A stretch of DNA of 47,001 nt from Meridianimarinicoccus aquatilis (GTDB taxonomy: Bacteria; Pseudomonadota; Alphaproteobacteria; Rhodobacterales; Rhodobacteraceae). Shown here in pieces: positions 1 through 7,840 of this stretch. Made by a program: the position numbers and the translations under genes. The DNA lies in assembly GCF_004358675.1 (NCBI RefSeq), contig NZ_SMZO01000029.1, positions 1 to 47,001 on the forward strand, given 5' to 3'. Numbering within the stretch: position 1 is the first letter of the stretch; the number at the start of each line of letters is the position of its first letter. Below the pieces are notes generated by a model. That model was not told where the DNA came from. It ran no database searches and saw nothing but the letters and a program-made list of their open reading frames with translations.

Positions 1-348
1 GATTTCCCCAACAGTGCAGCGGATAGGCTGCGCCTCAGTCCAGAGCCGGTATGCGTGCTTTCTGGAATTCGTAGCCACCGCCAACCGCTCGGCCTCCCGG
101 CGGGCCACCGCCACCGGGTCGGGCGGCGCATAGTCGCCGGAGGTAATGCCTGCCGATGCCAGAACATCAGCGAAAGCGCAGCCAAGCCGCTTGCAATGGG
201 CCAGCAGTTGCCCGCCCTGCCCATCGTGCAGGGTCAATGCATTCTGGTCCTTGCGCCGCTCGGGCTGGCACACAGGGCACGGGGCGGTGCCATAGCTGCT
301 ATGCCAGCGCCCACCTAGACTCTGGGTCAAATCGCGTGCGTCCGTCAT
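1..348 (-). CDS. Zinc-finger/toprim-type primase of a mobile element, N-terminal 116 residues (runs off the window)
   Basis: This reading frame is open from an ATG at 346-348 to the window edge, so only the N-terminus is visible. A CxxC pair at residues 24 and 27 and an HC-x4-C group near residues 51-57 form a zinc-ribbon pattern, within a layout (short basic start, Gly/Arg/Trp, then the zinc residues) that I associate with the N-terminus of toprim/VirE-type primases in phage satellites and integrative elements. The family assignment is from memory of such proteins. The ATG overlaps the TGA of the preceding 32-codon frame (ATGA), which fixes the start and implies translational coupling. Its job would be replication initiation of the element on excision. 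The catalytic toprim domain, if present, lies outside the window. Confidence 0.7.
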   Translation of the reverse strand, partial: MTDARDLTQSLGGRWHSSYGTAPCPVCQPERRKDQNALTLHDGQGGQLLAHCKRLGCAFADVLASAGITSGDYAPPDPVAVARREAERLAVATNSRKHAYRLWTEAQPIRCTVGEI

Positions 349-443
349 TGGCTTGCCGCCCAAATAATGGCAGCGATGGCCTGTGCCTGCGCTTCGGTCA
401 GCCCATGCAGGCGGCGAAGGTAAAGGAGTTGCAGCTGGGTCAC
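345..443 (-). CDS. Small 32-residue hypothetical protein, translationally coupled
   Basis: A GTG-initiated frame of 32 codons lies exactly between two genes of the same strand. Its GTG overlaps the TGA of the winged-helix gene and its TGA overlaps the ATG of the primase gene. The product is amphipathic: a basic, leucine-rich half (LRRLHGL) followed by an alanine/isoleucine-rich helix ending in tryptophan. The perfect stop-start overlaps at both ends argue that it is translated rather than spacer. I do not recognise a function. It could act mainly as a coupling device, or be a small partner of the primase. Confidence 0.55.
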   Translation of the reverse strand: MTQLQLLYLRRLHGLTEAQAQAIAAIIWAASQ

Positions 444-841
444 TGCGCACCCCCTTTCCAGTCAGGTGCCGCCTGACAGCGCAAGACGTAGCGTGCGTGG
501 TGCCCGGCGAATTCCCCGCCATGCGGTTCGGTGATGGTTTCAATTGCCACCCCCATATCGCGAAGAGAAAACACATAGCCGCTCCACCGTGGCGCGGGTT
601 CGGTGATGGGCGTGCAACCCGCCGCACCAGCGATGCGCAGCCGGTCAAGCGCCCACCGCACCCGGCCTGTGACCACAATGCGGAAGGGTTCGCCGATGAT
701 GGGCGTGACACGATAGGGCGTGCCCGCCTTGTTCGGGCGCGTAGTTTGCGCTATTTTCCGAGAGCCTTCCGCCGATGCATGGACAGGCTTTCCGGCCCCG
801 GTCGCGCCCATCAGCGCGCCGGGGTTATTTTCGGCAACCAT
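440..841 (-). CDS. Winged-helix domain protein of the mobile element
   Basis: A 133-residue protein. Its second half (about residues 55-125) has the pattern of a small winged-helix domain seen in proteins encoded beside primases in Rhodobacterales integrative elements: a helix with Arg-Leu-Arg, a Pro-rich turn, a second helix (GYVFSLRDMG), then a short strand and wing ending in the sequence HGGEFAGHHARYVL. The N-terminal 50 residues are basic and low in complexity. The ATG lies four bases downstream of the AlpA-like gene and the TGA overlaps the next start, so the four genes are one transcript. DNA binding for replication or regulation of the element is inferred, and the specific role is unknown. 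Confidence 0.6.
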   Translation of the reverse strand: MVAENNPGALMGATGAGKPVHASAEGSRKIAQTTRPNKAGTPYRVTPIIGEPFRIVVTGRVRWALDRLRIAGAAGCTPITEPAPRWSGYVFSLRDMGVAIETITEPHGGEFAGHHARYVLRCQAAPDWKGGAQ

Positions 842-844
842 TGG

Positions 845-1054
845 TCAGGCCGCGCGGGTTTTTCGGCTATCAAGCCACCCGTTTATGTCGCTTTCGCGCC
901 ATGCGACCGCGCGCTTGCCCAGCTTGATTGGCAAGGGAAATTCGCCTTGCTTCATCCACTCGTAGAGCGTGGAGCGCGAAACGCCCACGCGGGCTTCGAC
1001 TTCACGGCGGCGCAAGACCGTCGTTGGTGTTCTATGAGGTAACAGTTGGGTCAA
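845..1054 (-). CDS. AlpA-family excisionase/transcription regulator
   Basis: A 69-residue MerR-like/AlpA DNA-binding protein. After a short lead it has RRREVEARVGVSRSTLYEWM (helix-turn-helix) and then the typical sequence FPLPIKLGKRAVAWRESDI leading to a tryptophan-containing C-terminus (INGWLDSR). The frame is open further upstream to 1192, but a TTG at 1054 preceded by GAGGA gives the usual AlpA length (about 65-75 residues) and starts just before the conserved domain; upstream residues are not AlpA-like. AlpA proteins bind the attachment region and act as excisionases or activate integrase expression. Here the gene stands at the head of the element's early operon, next to the integrase, which fits that job. 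Confidence 0.85.
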   Translation of the reverse strand: MTQLLPHRTPTTVLRRREVEARVGVSRSTLYEWMKQGEFPLPIKLGKRAVAWRESDINGWLDSRKTRAA

Positions 1055-1315
1055 GGTGTGTCCTCTTCGTTCACAGCGTCGTTGTTTAAGACGCAAGGTC
1101 GTGCGACGAATGAGATTGGAAGGGACCGATTCTTTCCAACCCCGCTCTGTATGGCTTTGGCGAGCCATGCAGAGCGTACGCTTCCGGCGCACCCGAATCC
1201 GTACAGGAACAAGATGGCAGGCACCGGTCTAACAAGCAAAATATATAATCTTGTGGATGACCTGTGAAATCGCAAGATATAGTGCGGGCTTTGATTTTCC
1301 GCAGCATATTTGGCG
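1055..1315. promoter_or_regulatory. Regulatory region between integrase 3' end and alpA-like operon, with two inverted repeats
   Basis: This 261-base spacer carries no convincing gene. It has an interrupted inverted repeat TTGGAA / TTCCAA (1116-1121 and 1134-1139) and a long hairpin with 13-base arms (1144-1156 and 1163-1175, one G:T pair, loop TTGGCG). The hairpin lacks a following T-run, so it is not a standard terminator. The right part (1236-1315) is AT-richer. As it lies upstream of the alpA-like operon, it should contain that operon's promoter. The repeats could be operators or recombination directionality sites; this is inference. Confidence 0.45.
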
Positions 1316-2623
1316 CTATGCTATGCGAATAACTTTATCAGTCGGTGAAGTTTCGCTCCGCAAGAAGGCTCCCCACGCCGCCATCATGTCCCGCCGCCGG
1401 TCGAGCATATCCGACCGCTGATAGGCGCGCTCCACCTCGGACCCGATGAAATGAGCCAGTGCGATTTCCGCCATGTCGCGGGGATAGCCGCGCTCCGCCG
1501 CCCATTGCCGGAACGTCGAGCGCAATCCGTGCGGCACTGCGGGGCGCTTGCTGGCCGGGTCGAGATAGCCCGGCGCGCCTGCCTTGACCTGCGCTTCCTG
1601 CATCCGCCGCATGACCGCTGACAGGCTCATGTCGGACAGCATCCCGCCCCGTGCCGCGAAGAACACATACGGGCTATCGTTCATCGTCGGCAGGCTTTCC
1701 AGCAGCGCCACGGCCTCGGGCGTCAGCGGCACGCGATGCGCGCGCCCGCCCTTCATCCGCGATGCCGGAATGGTCCAGAGACCGACACGCTTCGGGCGGG
1801 TTTCGTCGGTTGTGTCGGTTGTGTCCCGTGGCTCTATGCTGATTTCATCCCATGTCATGCCGCGCACTTCGCCCGACCGCGCGGCGGTCAGCGTCACGAA
1901 TTCGAGCGCCCGCGCGGCCATCCCATCGCGCTGGGCAATGTCATTCCACCAAGCGGACACATCGCAAAGCGCCAGTGATGGATGGTTCTGCGCCTTCGCC
2001 ACCTTGCCGGGGGCGGGTAGCAGTTCCTTGAGGTTCCCGCGCCACGCGGCAGGGTTGTCACCTTCGCGGTGCCCGGACACGGTTGCCCAAGTCAAAATCG
2101 CTTCCACCTGCCCGCGCAATTTCTTCGCGGTTATCGTGCGTTCGCGCCAATGGGGTTCGAGCATCCGCAGAACGTCCTTTGTGCGAATGTCCTGCACTGG
2201 CATGTTTCCCAGCGTCGGCACCGCAAGGCGTTCGATTGCGGACCGCCACTGCTTGCGGTGCTTGTCGCTTCTGAATTCGGAAAGCTTTGCCTCGGCATAA
2301 GCGTCCACGCATTCCGAGAATGTCAGCGGCTTGTTCTGCGCCGCGCGCTTTTCGGCCAGCGGATCGCCCCCGAGCATGGCCTTGCCCCGGTTCTTCACCG
2401 CCAGCTTGCGGGCGTCAGCCAGTTCCACGGCGGGCGGGCTGCCCAGCCCCAGTTCGCACCGCTTTCCACGAATTACGATGCGCTGCACCCATTGCTTCGC
2501 GCCGTTCGGGGCCACCCGCAGAAACAGCCCCTGCCCATCGAAATACTTGCCCGCTTCAGTCACGCTTTCCACGAACCGCGCAGACAGTGCCTTCTGTGGT
2601 CGCCTGATATTTTCGCGCCCCAT
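1316..2623 (-). CDS. Tyrosine integrase (DUF4102/P4 type)
   Basis: A 435-residue site-specific recombinase with the N-terminal arm-binding domain of P4-type integrases (about residues 10-95; it opens with ALSARFVESVTEAGKYFDGQ and has the expected run GLGSPPAVELADARKLA). A core-binding domain follows, then a catalytic domain. Visible catalytic residues are Arg249 (AARSGEVRG), His365/Arg368 (HGLRSTFRQWA), a histidine in the ALAHFIG segment and Tyr401 (ERAYQRSD). I chose the ATG at 2623 because GGGGGA sits five bases upstream and the protein then starts like the family; a GTG at 2689 would add 22 residues. It integrates and excises the element lying to its left. Length and catalytic set look intact, so it may be active. 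Confidence 0.93.
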   Translation of the reverse strand: MGRENIRRPQKALSARFVESVTEAGKYFDGQGLFLRVAPNGAKQWVQRIVIRGKRCELGLGSPPAVELADARKLAVKNRGKAMLGGDPLAEKRAAQNKPLTFSECVDAYAEAKLSEFRSDKHRKQWRSAIERLAVPTLGNMPVQDIRTKDVLRMLEPHWRERTITAKKLRGQVEAILTWATVSGHREGDNPAAWRGNLKELLPAPGKVAKAQNHPSLALCDVSAWWNDIAQRDGMAARALEFVTLTAARSGEVRGMTWDEISIEPRDTTDTTDETRPKRVGLWTIPASRMKGGRAHRVPLTPEAVALLESLPTMNDSPYVFFAARGGMLSDMSLSAVMRRMQEAQVKAGAPGYLDPASKRPAVPHGLRSTFRQWAAERGYPRDMAEIALAHFIGSEVERAYQRSDMLDRRRDMMAAWGAFLRSETSPTDKVIRIA

Positions 2624-3033
2624 TAAATCCCCCAATACATCCCCCACCGTAACGTGGAATTCATAGGATATTGCCGGAACACGCCGCACAAGGGAAGGTA
2701 TTTTTTACCTTTATTTCATGGACATATTGCGCCCATGTCGGACAAAGTCAGAACACCACATGGCTGCCCTACGGGCTGCCAGCCATCTACGGCGAAACTC
2801 GGTTGGATGCCAAAGCATCACCGACCTCGAAAAATCTTAACGTGACTATTCGGGACGAATGCCTTTCTTAAGGCGTCCGTCCGTTATGCTCCGCGATTGG
2901 GTCACGGTGCATCCTGACATGGCTGCTACACAACAGCCTGCCCCTGCGCAGCGCCTTGAGTGTTGTCCCGCAAAGCCGCGCGGCCTATACCCGTCGCCTG
3001 AAGGATTTCATTGCAAAACGGACTCGCGATAGC
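2624..3033. other. Spacer between integrase and lpxL-like gene; probable element boundary
   Basis: About 410 bases hold no gene I can support. The part next to the integrase (2695-2725) is AT-rich. Two copies of GGCTGCC occur at about 2762-2780. No tRNA, tmRNA or complete gene end is visible that would mark the attachment site. The frame of the following acyltransferase is open from 2872, with a TTG at 2956 as an earlier possible start. The element's right end (attR) should lie somewhere here, but without the other end I cannot place it. Confidence 0.4.
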
Positions 3034-3966
3034 ATGGCGCACGATCCCGCAACGCAGGCTGCAAAGGCAAAGGAAAGCAACCCGTGGACGCGGCGCGCGA
3101 TCCTTGGGTTGGTTCAGGTGTCGCGGCTGCTGCCCTACCGTCTTCGGGTGCCGGTGATCGGTTGGTTGATGGCTTACGGCTTTGGACCCATTGCAGGCTA
3201 TGGGAAACGCGTTCGTGATAACCTCGACTTCGTTCTGCCGGACTTGCCCGAGCCAGAGAAACGCGCCCTGTGCCGTGCTGTGCCTGCCAATACAGGTCGC
3301 ATGGTGGCCGAGATATCGTCGGGGCAGCACTTCATTGACCAGGTCGCAACAATTCCAATGCAAGGCCCCGGCCTTGCCGCGCTGGACGACGCCCGCGAAG
3401 CAGGGCGGCCGATCATCGTCGTCAGCGGACATTTTGGCAATTTCGATGCAGCCCGCTGTGCCCTGGCGCAACGCGGCCATCAGATTGGCGCGCTCTATCG
3501 TCCTGTTGATGACCCGACGCTGGACAAGCTGTTCCACGATGTCCTGACGCGCATCGCCGCCCCGGTTTTTCCGCGTGGGCGCAAGGGTCTTGGAAATATG
3601 GTCAGGTTCCTGCGCAAGGGCAACGCAGTGGCGATCCTGCTGGACCAGTACGTGCATGGGGGCGCACCGCTTACCTTCTTTGGCAAGACAGCCCCCACCT
3701 CCCTGTCGGCCGCAGAAATGGCCCTGAAGTACGACGCGCTTCTGGTACCTGTTTATGGGATCCGTCGAGGAACAAGCTTCGATATCGTAGCCGAGGCCCC
3801 GATCCCACATTCTGACGCCATGACAATGACCCAAGCCATCAATGACAGCCTCGAAGCACGTGTACGCGCGAATATGGACCAATGGCTCTGGATTCACCGA
3901 CGCTGGAAACCAGAAATTCAATCCAGCCTTGCTGCGGACAACACGTCACCCAACCCTGCGGATTGA
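3034..3966 (+). CDS. LpxL/HtrB-like lysophospholipid (lipid A) acyltransferase
   Basis: A 310-residue membrane-associated acyltransferase of the LpxL/LpxM (HtrB) family, which transfers fatty acyl chains from acyl-ACP to lipid A precursors or related lipids at the inner membrane. The catalytic HX4D motif is seen as SGHFGNFD with His133 and Asp138. Other family features are a hydrophobic N-terminal segment (IGWLMAYGFGPIAG), the substrate-side sequence LLDQYVHGGAPLTFFG and the C-terminal WLWIHRRWK. The ATG at 3034 gives a normal length; a TTG at 2956 in the same frame would add 26 atypical residues, and neither has a clear ribosome binding site. The gene overlaps the convergent DUF1223 gene by 49 bases. 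It borders the mobile element, so its native promoter may have been displaced. Confidence 0.85.
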   Translation: MAHDPATQAAKAKESNPWTRRAILGLVQVSRLLPYRLRVPVIGWLMAYGFGPIAGYGKRVRDNLDFVLPDLPEPEKRALCRAVPANTGRMVAEISSGQHFIDQVATIPMQGPGLAALDDAREAGRPIIVVSGHFGNFDAARCALAQRGHQIGALYRPVDDPTLDKLFHDVLTRIAAPVFPRGRKGLGNMVRFLRKGNAVAILLDQYVHGGAPLTFFGKTAPTSLSAAEMALKYDALLVPVYGIRRGTSFDIVAEAPIPHSDAMTMTQAINDSLEARVRANMDQWLWIHRRWKPEIQSSLAADNTSPNPAD

Positions 3967-4655
3967 ACCAGAACAGCACCTGACATCGCATCGCTTTTCG
4001 GCGTCGCTGGCACAGCAAACTCTGCCGCACTCTGGCCGCTCCATTTTCCGATTTCGATCCAGTCGGTCACGATATTGGTATAGGTCATTGCTTTTCCGGC
4101 ATTTTCTCCGCGCTCAATCTGCACGTTCGCAACCGGAATAAACCGCACCAGAATGATGTCAGTGGGGCGATCCAAACTGTCCAGAGGGGTCACTCGTACG
4201 GTCAATGCCCCATTGTCCCCTGTCTGAAGATCGATCCGAACCTTCGGACGAATCGCCTTCTCTGCCGCAATCGCTGCCAGCACCTTTTCAGGCTTGTACC
4301 CGGCGACTTCAAAATGACCGCCAACAATCATCTGGGGTGTATAAACCATCCGCCGACCGGCATTCCGCGCATAGGTCTTTTGCCGCTTGCTAAAGGCCGG
4401 ATGGGCAAATTCGTCAGTCCACCCGATGTAATCCCAATAATCGACATGCAAAGCGAGTGGTAAAACATCCGTGCGTTTGGACAATTCGGCCAAAAGGGCG
4501 TCTGCGGGTGGGCACGAAGAACACCCTTGCGATGTGAACAGCTCAACCACCACAGGAGCGCGCGGCGGCTCGGTCTGCGCGGCGACGGCACCCGCCGTTA
4601 CTGTGGCGACTGCTGACCACAATCCCAAAAGTGCTGCGCCTGCCAGATGCCGCAT
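3918..4655 (-). CDS. DUF1223 secreted thioredoxin-like protein
   Basis: A 245-residue protein with a Sec signal peptide (about residues 1-26, ending AVAAQ) followed by the DUF1223 domain. The hallmark start is VVELFTSQGCSSCPPAD, with a CxxC pair, then HVDYWDYIGWTDEFA, and YTPQMIVGGH in the middle. The fold is thioredoxin-like. A periplasmic redox or binding role is plausible, but the biochemical function of the family is not established. The 3' end overlaps the convergent acyltransferase gene by 49 bases. Upstream, 4656-4869 is the divergent spacer shared with the aconitase gene. Confidence 0.88.
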   Translation of the reverse strand: MRHLAGAALLGLWSAVATVTAGAVAAQTEPPRAPVVVELFTSQGCSSCPPADALLAELSKRTDVLPLALHVDYWDYIGWTDEFAHPAFSKRQKTYARNAGRRMVYTPQMIVGGHFEVAGYKPEKVLAAIAAEKAIRPKVRIDLQTGDNGALTVRVTPLDSLDRPTDIILVRFIPVANVQIERGENAGKAMTYTNIVTDWIEIGKWSGQSAAEFAVPATPKSDAMSGAVLVQSAGLGDVLSAARLD

Positions 4656-4869
4656 AAAAGACCCCTTCCCGGTTGGTGTGTGCGTAACCTAAGCGAGCAT
4701 GCCGCGCTGAGCCAATCACCGTTTCGAGATTATGGTGTCAGAACGCACAAGACGGTTAAAGGCGGGCCTCGGCGAGAAAGTTGCAAAGCGCATCACACTT
4801 GATCGATACAGATACAATGAGCATATCGAAATTAGCTCAACTCCGCTGAACATCGGGAGATTCAAAGCC

Positions 4870-7563
4870 ATGACGATCATTGTTGGACAAGATTCCGCCA
4901 AGACACGCAAAACACTTACCGTCGAAGGCGAGAATATCGCCTATTATTCCATACCAGCCGCCGAAGCTGCCGGATTGGGGGATTTTTCAAAACTGCCCGC
5001 CGCCCTGAAGGTCGTGCTGGAAAACATGCTCCGCTTCGAAGATGGCAAGACGGTCACCGTCGATGACATCAAGGCGTTCGCAGAATGGGCGCGCCTCGGA
5101 GGCAAGAACCCACGCGAAATCGCCTACCGCCCTGCCCGCGTCTTGATGCAGGATTTCACCGGCGTTCCGGCTGTTGTGGACCTTGCAGCCATGCGCGACG
5201 GCCTCAAGGCGCTCGGCGGAGACCCTGAAAAGATCAACCCGCTGAACCCTGTCGATCTGGTTATCGACCACTCGGTCATGATCGACGAATTCGGCAACCC
5301 GCGTGCCTTCCAGATGAACGTTGACCGGGAATACGAACGCAATATCGAACGCTACACGTTCCTCAAATGGGGTCAGAAGGCGTTCAACAATTTCCGTGTG
5401 GTTCCGCCGGGAACCGGCATTTGCCACCAGGTGAACCTGGAATACCTGTCGCAAACCGTCTGGTCGGATGTGGACCAAAACGGCGAACAGGTGGCCTATC
5501 CCGACACGCTCGTGGGCACCGACAGTCACACCACCATGGTCAACGGCGCGGCCGTTCTGGGCTGGGGCGTGGGCGGCATCGAAGCAGAAGCGGCCATGCT
5601 CGGCCAACCGATTTCCATGTTGATCCCCGAAGTCATCGGGTTTGAACTGACCGGCGCGATGATGGAAGGCACCACCGGCACCGACCTCGTTCTGAAGGTG
5701 GTCGAAATGCTGCGCGCCAAGGGCGTTGTCGGAAAGTTTGTCGAATTCTACGGCGCGGGCCTTGATAACCTGCCGCTGGCAGATCGCGCGACCATCGCCA
5801 ACATGGCCCCGGAATACGGCGCAACCTGTGGCTTCTTCCCTATCGACGGCGAAACCCTGCGCTACTTGCGCAATACCGGCCGCGACGACGCGCGCATCGC
5901 CCTTGTCGAAGCCTATGCTAAGGAAAATGGTTTCTGGCGCGGCGACGATTACGCGCCGATCTACACCGATACCCTGCATCTCGACATGGGAACCATCGTT
6001 CCCGCGATTTCCGGCCCCAAACGCCCGCAGGATTATGTGGCCCTGACCGACGCCAAAGCGGCGTTCGAACGGGAAATGAAAGAGACGTTCAAACGCCCCA
6101 TGGGCAAAGAGGTGGCCGTAGAAGGCGAAGATTACACCATGTCCTCGGGCAAGGTCGTGATCGCGTCCATTACGTCATGCACCAACACGTCCAACCCATA
6201 TGTGATGATCGGTGCCGGGCTTGTTGCCCGCAAAGCCGCGGCGCTTGGTTTGAACAGCAAGCCTTGGGTGAAAACCTCTCTCGCGCCCGGCTCACAAGTC
6301 GTCTCTGCCTATCTCGAAGCGGCTGATTTGCAAAAAGATCTCGATGCCATCGGCTTCAATCTTGTGGGCTATGGGTGTACCACCTGCATTGGCAACTCCG
6401 GCCCACTGCAACCCGAGATATCATCGGCGATTGCCGAAGGGGATCTGGTCGCAACAGCCGTTCTGTCGGGCAACCGCAATTTTGAAGGGCGCATCAGCCC
6501 CGATGTGCGTGCCAACTATCTTGCCTCACCGCCGCTTGTGGTGGCCTATGCACTGGCCGGAACGCTCGATATCGACTTGACGTCTGAACCCATCGGCACA
6601 GGCAGCAACGGCCAGGACGTCTTCTTGAAAGACATCTGGCCAACCACGCATGAAATCGCACAGATGGTCGAAGACACCGTCACCCGTGAGGCATTTCAAT
6701 CGAAATATGCCGATGTCTTTAAAGGCGATGACAAGTGGCAAAGCGTCGAAACGACGGACAGCCTGACCTATGACTGGCCGACATCGTCCACCTATGTGCA
6801 AAACCCGCCCTATTTCCGCGACATGTCGCCCGAAGCTGGAACGATCAGCAACATAGATGGCGCCAAGGTTCTGGCAATCTTGGGCGACATGATCACAACA
6901 GACCACATCAGCCCCGCCGGTGCGTTCAAAGATACGACGCCAGCTGGCAAGTATCTCGTGGAACGTCAGGTGCCAGTGCGCGAATTCAACTCCTACGGTT
7001 CGCGGCGCGGCAACCATGAAGTGATGATGCGCGGCACCTTCGCCAATATTCGCATCAAGAACGAAATGCTGGACGGCGTCGAAGGCGGCTATTCAAAAGG
7101 CCCGAACGGCGAACAGATGTCGATCTTTGACGCGGCCATGGCCTATCAGGATGCAGGCGTGCCGCTGGTCATCTTCGGCGGCGAACAATACGGCGCAGGC
7201 TCGTCCCGCGACTGGGCCGCCAAGGGCACCAACTTGCTGGGCGTAAAAGCTGTCATCGCTGAATCGTTCGAACGCATCCACCGGTCCAATCTTGTCGGCA
7301 TGGGTGTCATTCCGTTTGAATTCACCGGGGGCGACACCCGCAAATCTCTGGGCCTCACCGGCGACGAAACCGTGTCGATCCATGGGCTGGAAGGCGATCT
7401 CAAACCGCTGTCCGAAGTGCCCTGCACGATCACGATGGGCGACGGGACGGAAAAAAAGATCCAACTCAAATGCCGGATCGATACCGCCATCGAAAAGGAA
7501 TACGTCGAGAACGGCGGCGTGCTGCACTACGTGCTGCGCGACTTGGCAAAATCAGCCGCTTGA
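4870..7563 (+). CDS. acnA: Aconitate hydratase A (aconitase, TCA cycle)
   Basis: An 897-residue monomeric aconitase of the AcnA/IRP type, isomerising citrate to isocitrate in the cytoplasm with a [4Fe-4S] cluster. The cluster ligands are Cys437 (SCTNTSNP) and Cys503/Cys506 (GYGCTTCIGNSGP), matching the spacing of E. coli AcnA. The C-terminal swivel domain has the GGEQYGAGSSRDWAAKG substrate loop. The frame is open from 4732, but the ATG at 4870 is preceded by GGGAGA at 4855-4860 and gives the family N-terminus. The length is normal and no defect is visible. A strong rho-independent terminator follows 25 bases after the stop. In Roseobacter-group genomes acnA commonly sits beside the ccm genes, as here. 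Confidence 0.97.
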   Translation: MTIIVGQDSAKTRKTLTVEGENIAYYSIPAAEAAGLGDFSKLPAALKVVLENMLRFEDGKTVTVDDIKAFAEWARLGGKNPREIAYRPARVLMQDFTGVPAVVDLAAMRDGLKALGGDPEKINPLNPVDLVIDHSVMIDEFGNPRAFQMNVDREYERNIERYTFLKWGQKAFNNFRVVPPGTGICHQVNLEYLSQTVWSDVDQNGEQVAYPDTLVGTDSHTTMVNGAAVLGWGVGGIEAEAAMLGQPISMLIPEVIGFELTGAMMEGTTGTDLVLKVVEMLRAKGVVGKFVEFYGAGLDNLPLADRATIANMAPEYGATCGFFPIDGETLRYLRNTGRDDARIALVEAYAKENGFWRGDDYAPIYTDTLHLDMGTIVPAISGPKRPQDYVALTDAKAAFEREMKETFKRPMGKEVAVEGEDYTMSSGKVVIASITSCTNTSNPYVMIGAGLVARKAAALGLNSKPWVKTSLAPGSQVVSAYLEAADLQKDLDAIGFNLVGYGCTTCIGNSGPLQPEISSAIAEGDLVATAVLSGNRNFEGRISPDVRANYLASPPLVVAYALAGTLDIDLTSEPIGTGSNGQDVFLKDIWPTTHEIAQMVEDTVTREAFQSKYADVFKGDDKWQSVETTDSLTYDWPTSSTYVQNPPYFRDMSPEAGTISNIDGAKVLAILGDMITTDHISPAGAFKDTTPAGKYLVERQVPVREFNSYGSRRGNHEVMMRGTFANIRIKNEMLDGVEGGYSKGPNGEQMSIFDAAMAYQDAGVPLVIFGGEQYGAGSSRDWAAKGTNLLGVKAVIAESFERIHRSNLVGMGVIPFEFTGGDTRKSLGLTGDETVSIHGLEGDLKPLSEVPCTITMGDGTEKKIQLKCRIDTAIEKEYVENGGVLHYVLRDLAKSAA

Positions 7564-7588
7564 TTTCATCCTACAAGCGAATCACACG

Positions 7589-7618
7589 CGCGCCAGCCTC
7601 ACAGCTGGCGCGTTTTGG
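7589..7618 (+). terminator. Rho-independent terminator after acnA
   Basis: A perfect nine-base stem, CGCGCCAGC (7589-7597) and GCTGGCGCG (7604-7612), with a CTCACA loop, is followed by TTTTGGTTT. It lies 25 bases after the acnA stop on the same strand. Confidence 0.9.
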
Positions 7619-7840
7619 TTTGTCTGGTCCTCACAATCCGCCAACTGCCGGAAAGACGTGGCGATTGCTGGGCCTGCTGGAGCAAGATAGTGAACAAAAA
7701 ATAACCAAAAACCGGCCTCCGAAACTAAAAATATCGTTAAAGACGAAATTTTTTTCACGACGTGCCGCTAGGGAATGTATTAATAAAGATGAGGGCGTGG
7801 GCGCGTCCTTGACCGATTCTTAGGTATTTGGAGCTGTTAA

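Noticed and set aside
2671-2871. A short frame ending in IRDECLS, reminiscent of the RDECLN motif of IS3-type transposases
   Set aside because: Only about eight residues resemble the motif, and the preceding sequence shows no further similarity. Chance cannot be excluded.
2926-3921. 331-codon open frame opposite the lpxL-like gene
   Set aside because: Cys/His/Arg-rich shadow of the acyltransferase, whose catalytic motif and length are clear.
4987-5979. Long open frame (330 codons) opposite acnA
   Set aside because: It lies wholly inside the aconitase gene on the other strand and reflects high-GC codon bias. The composition is unlike a real protein.
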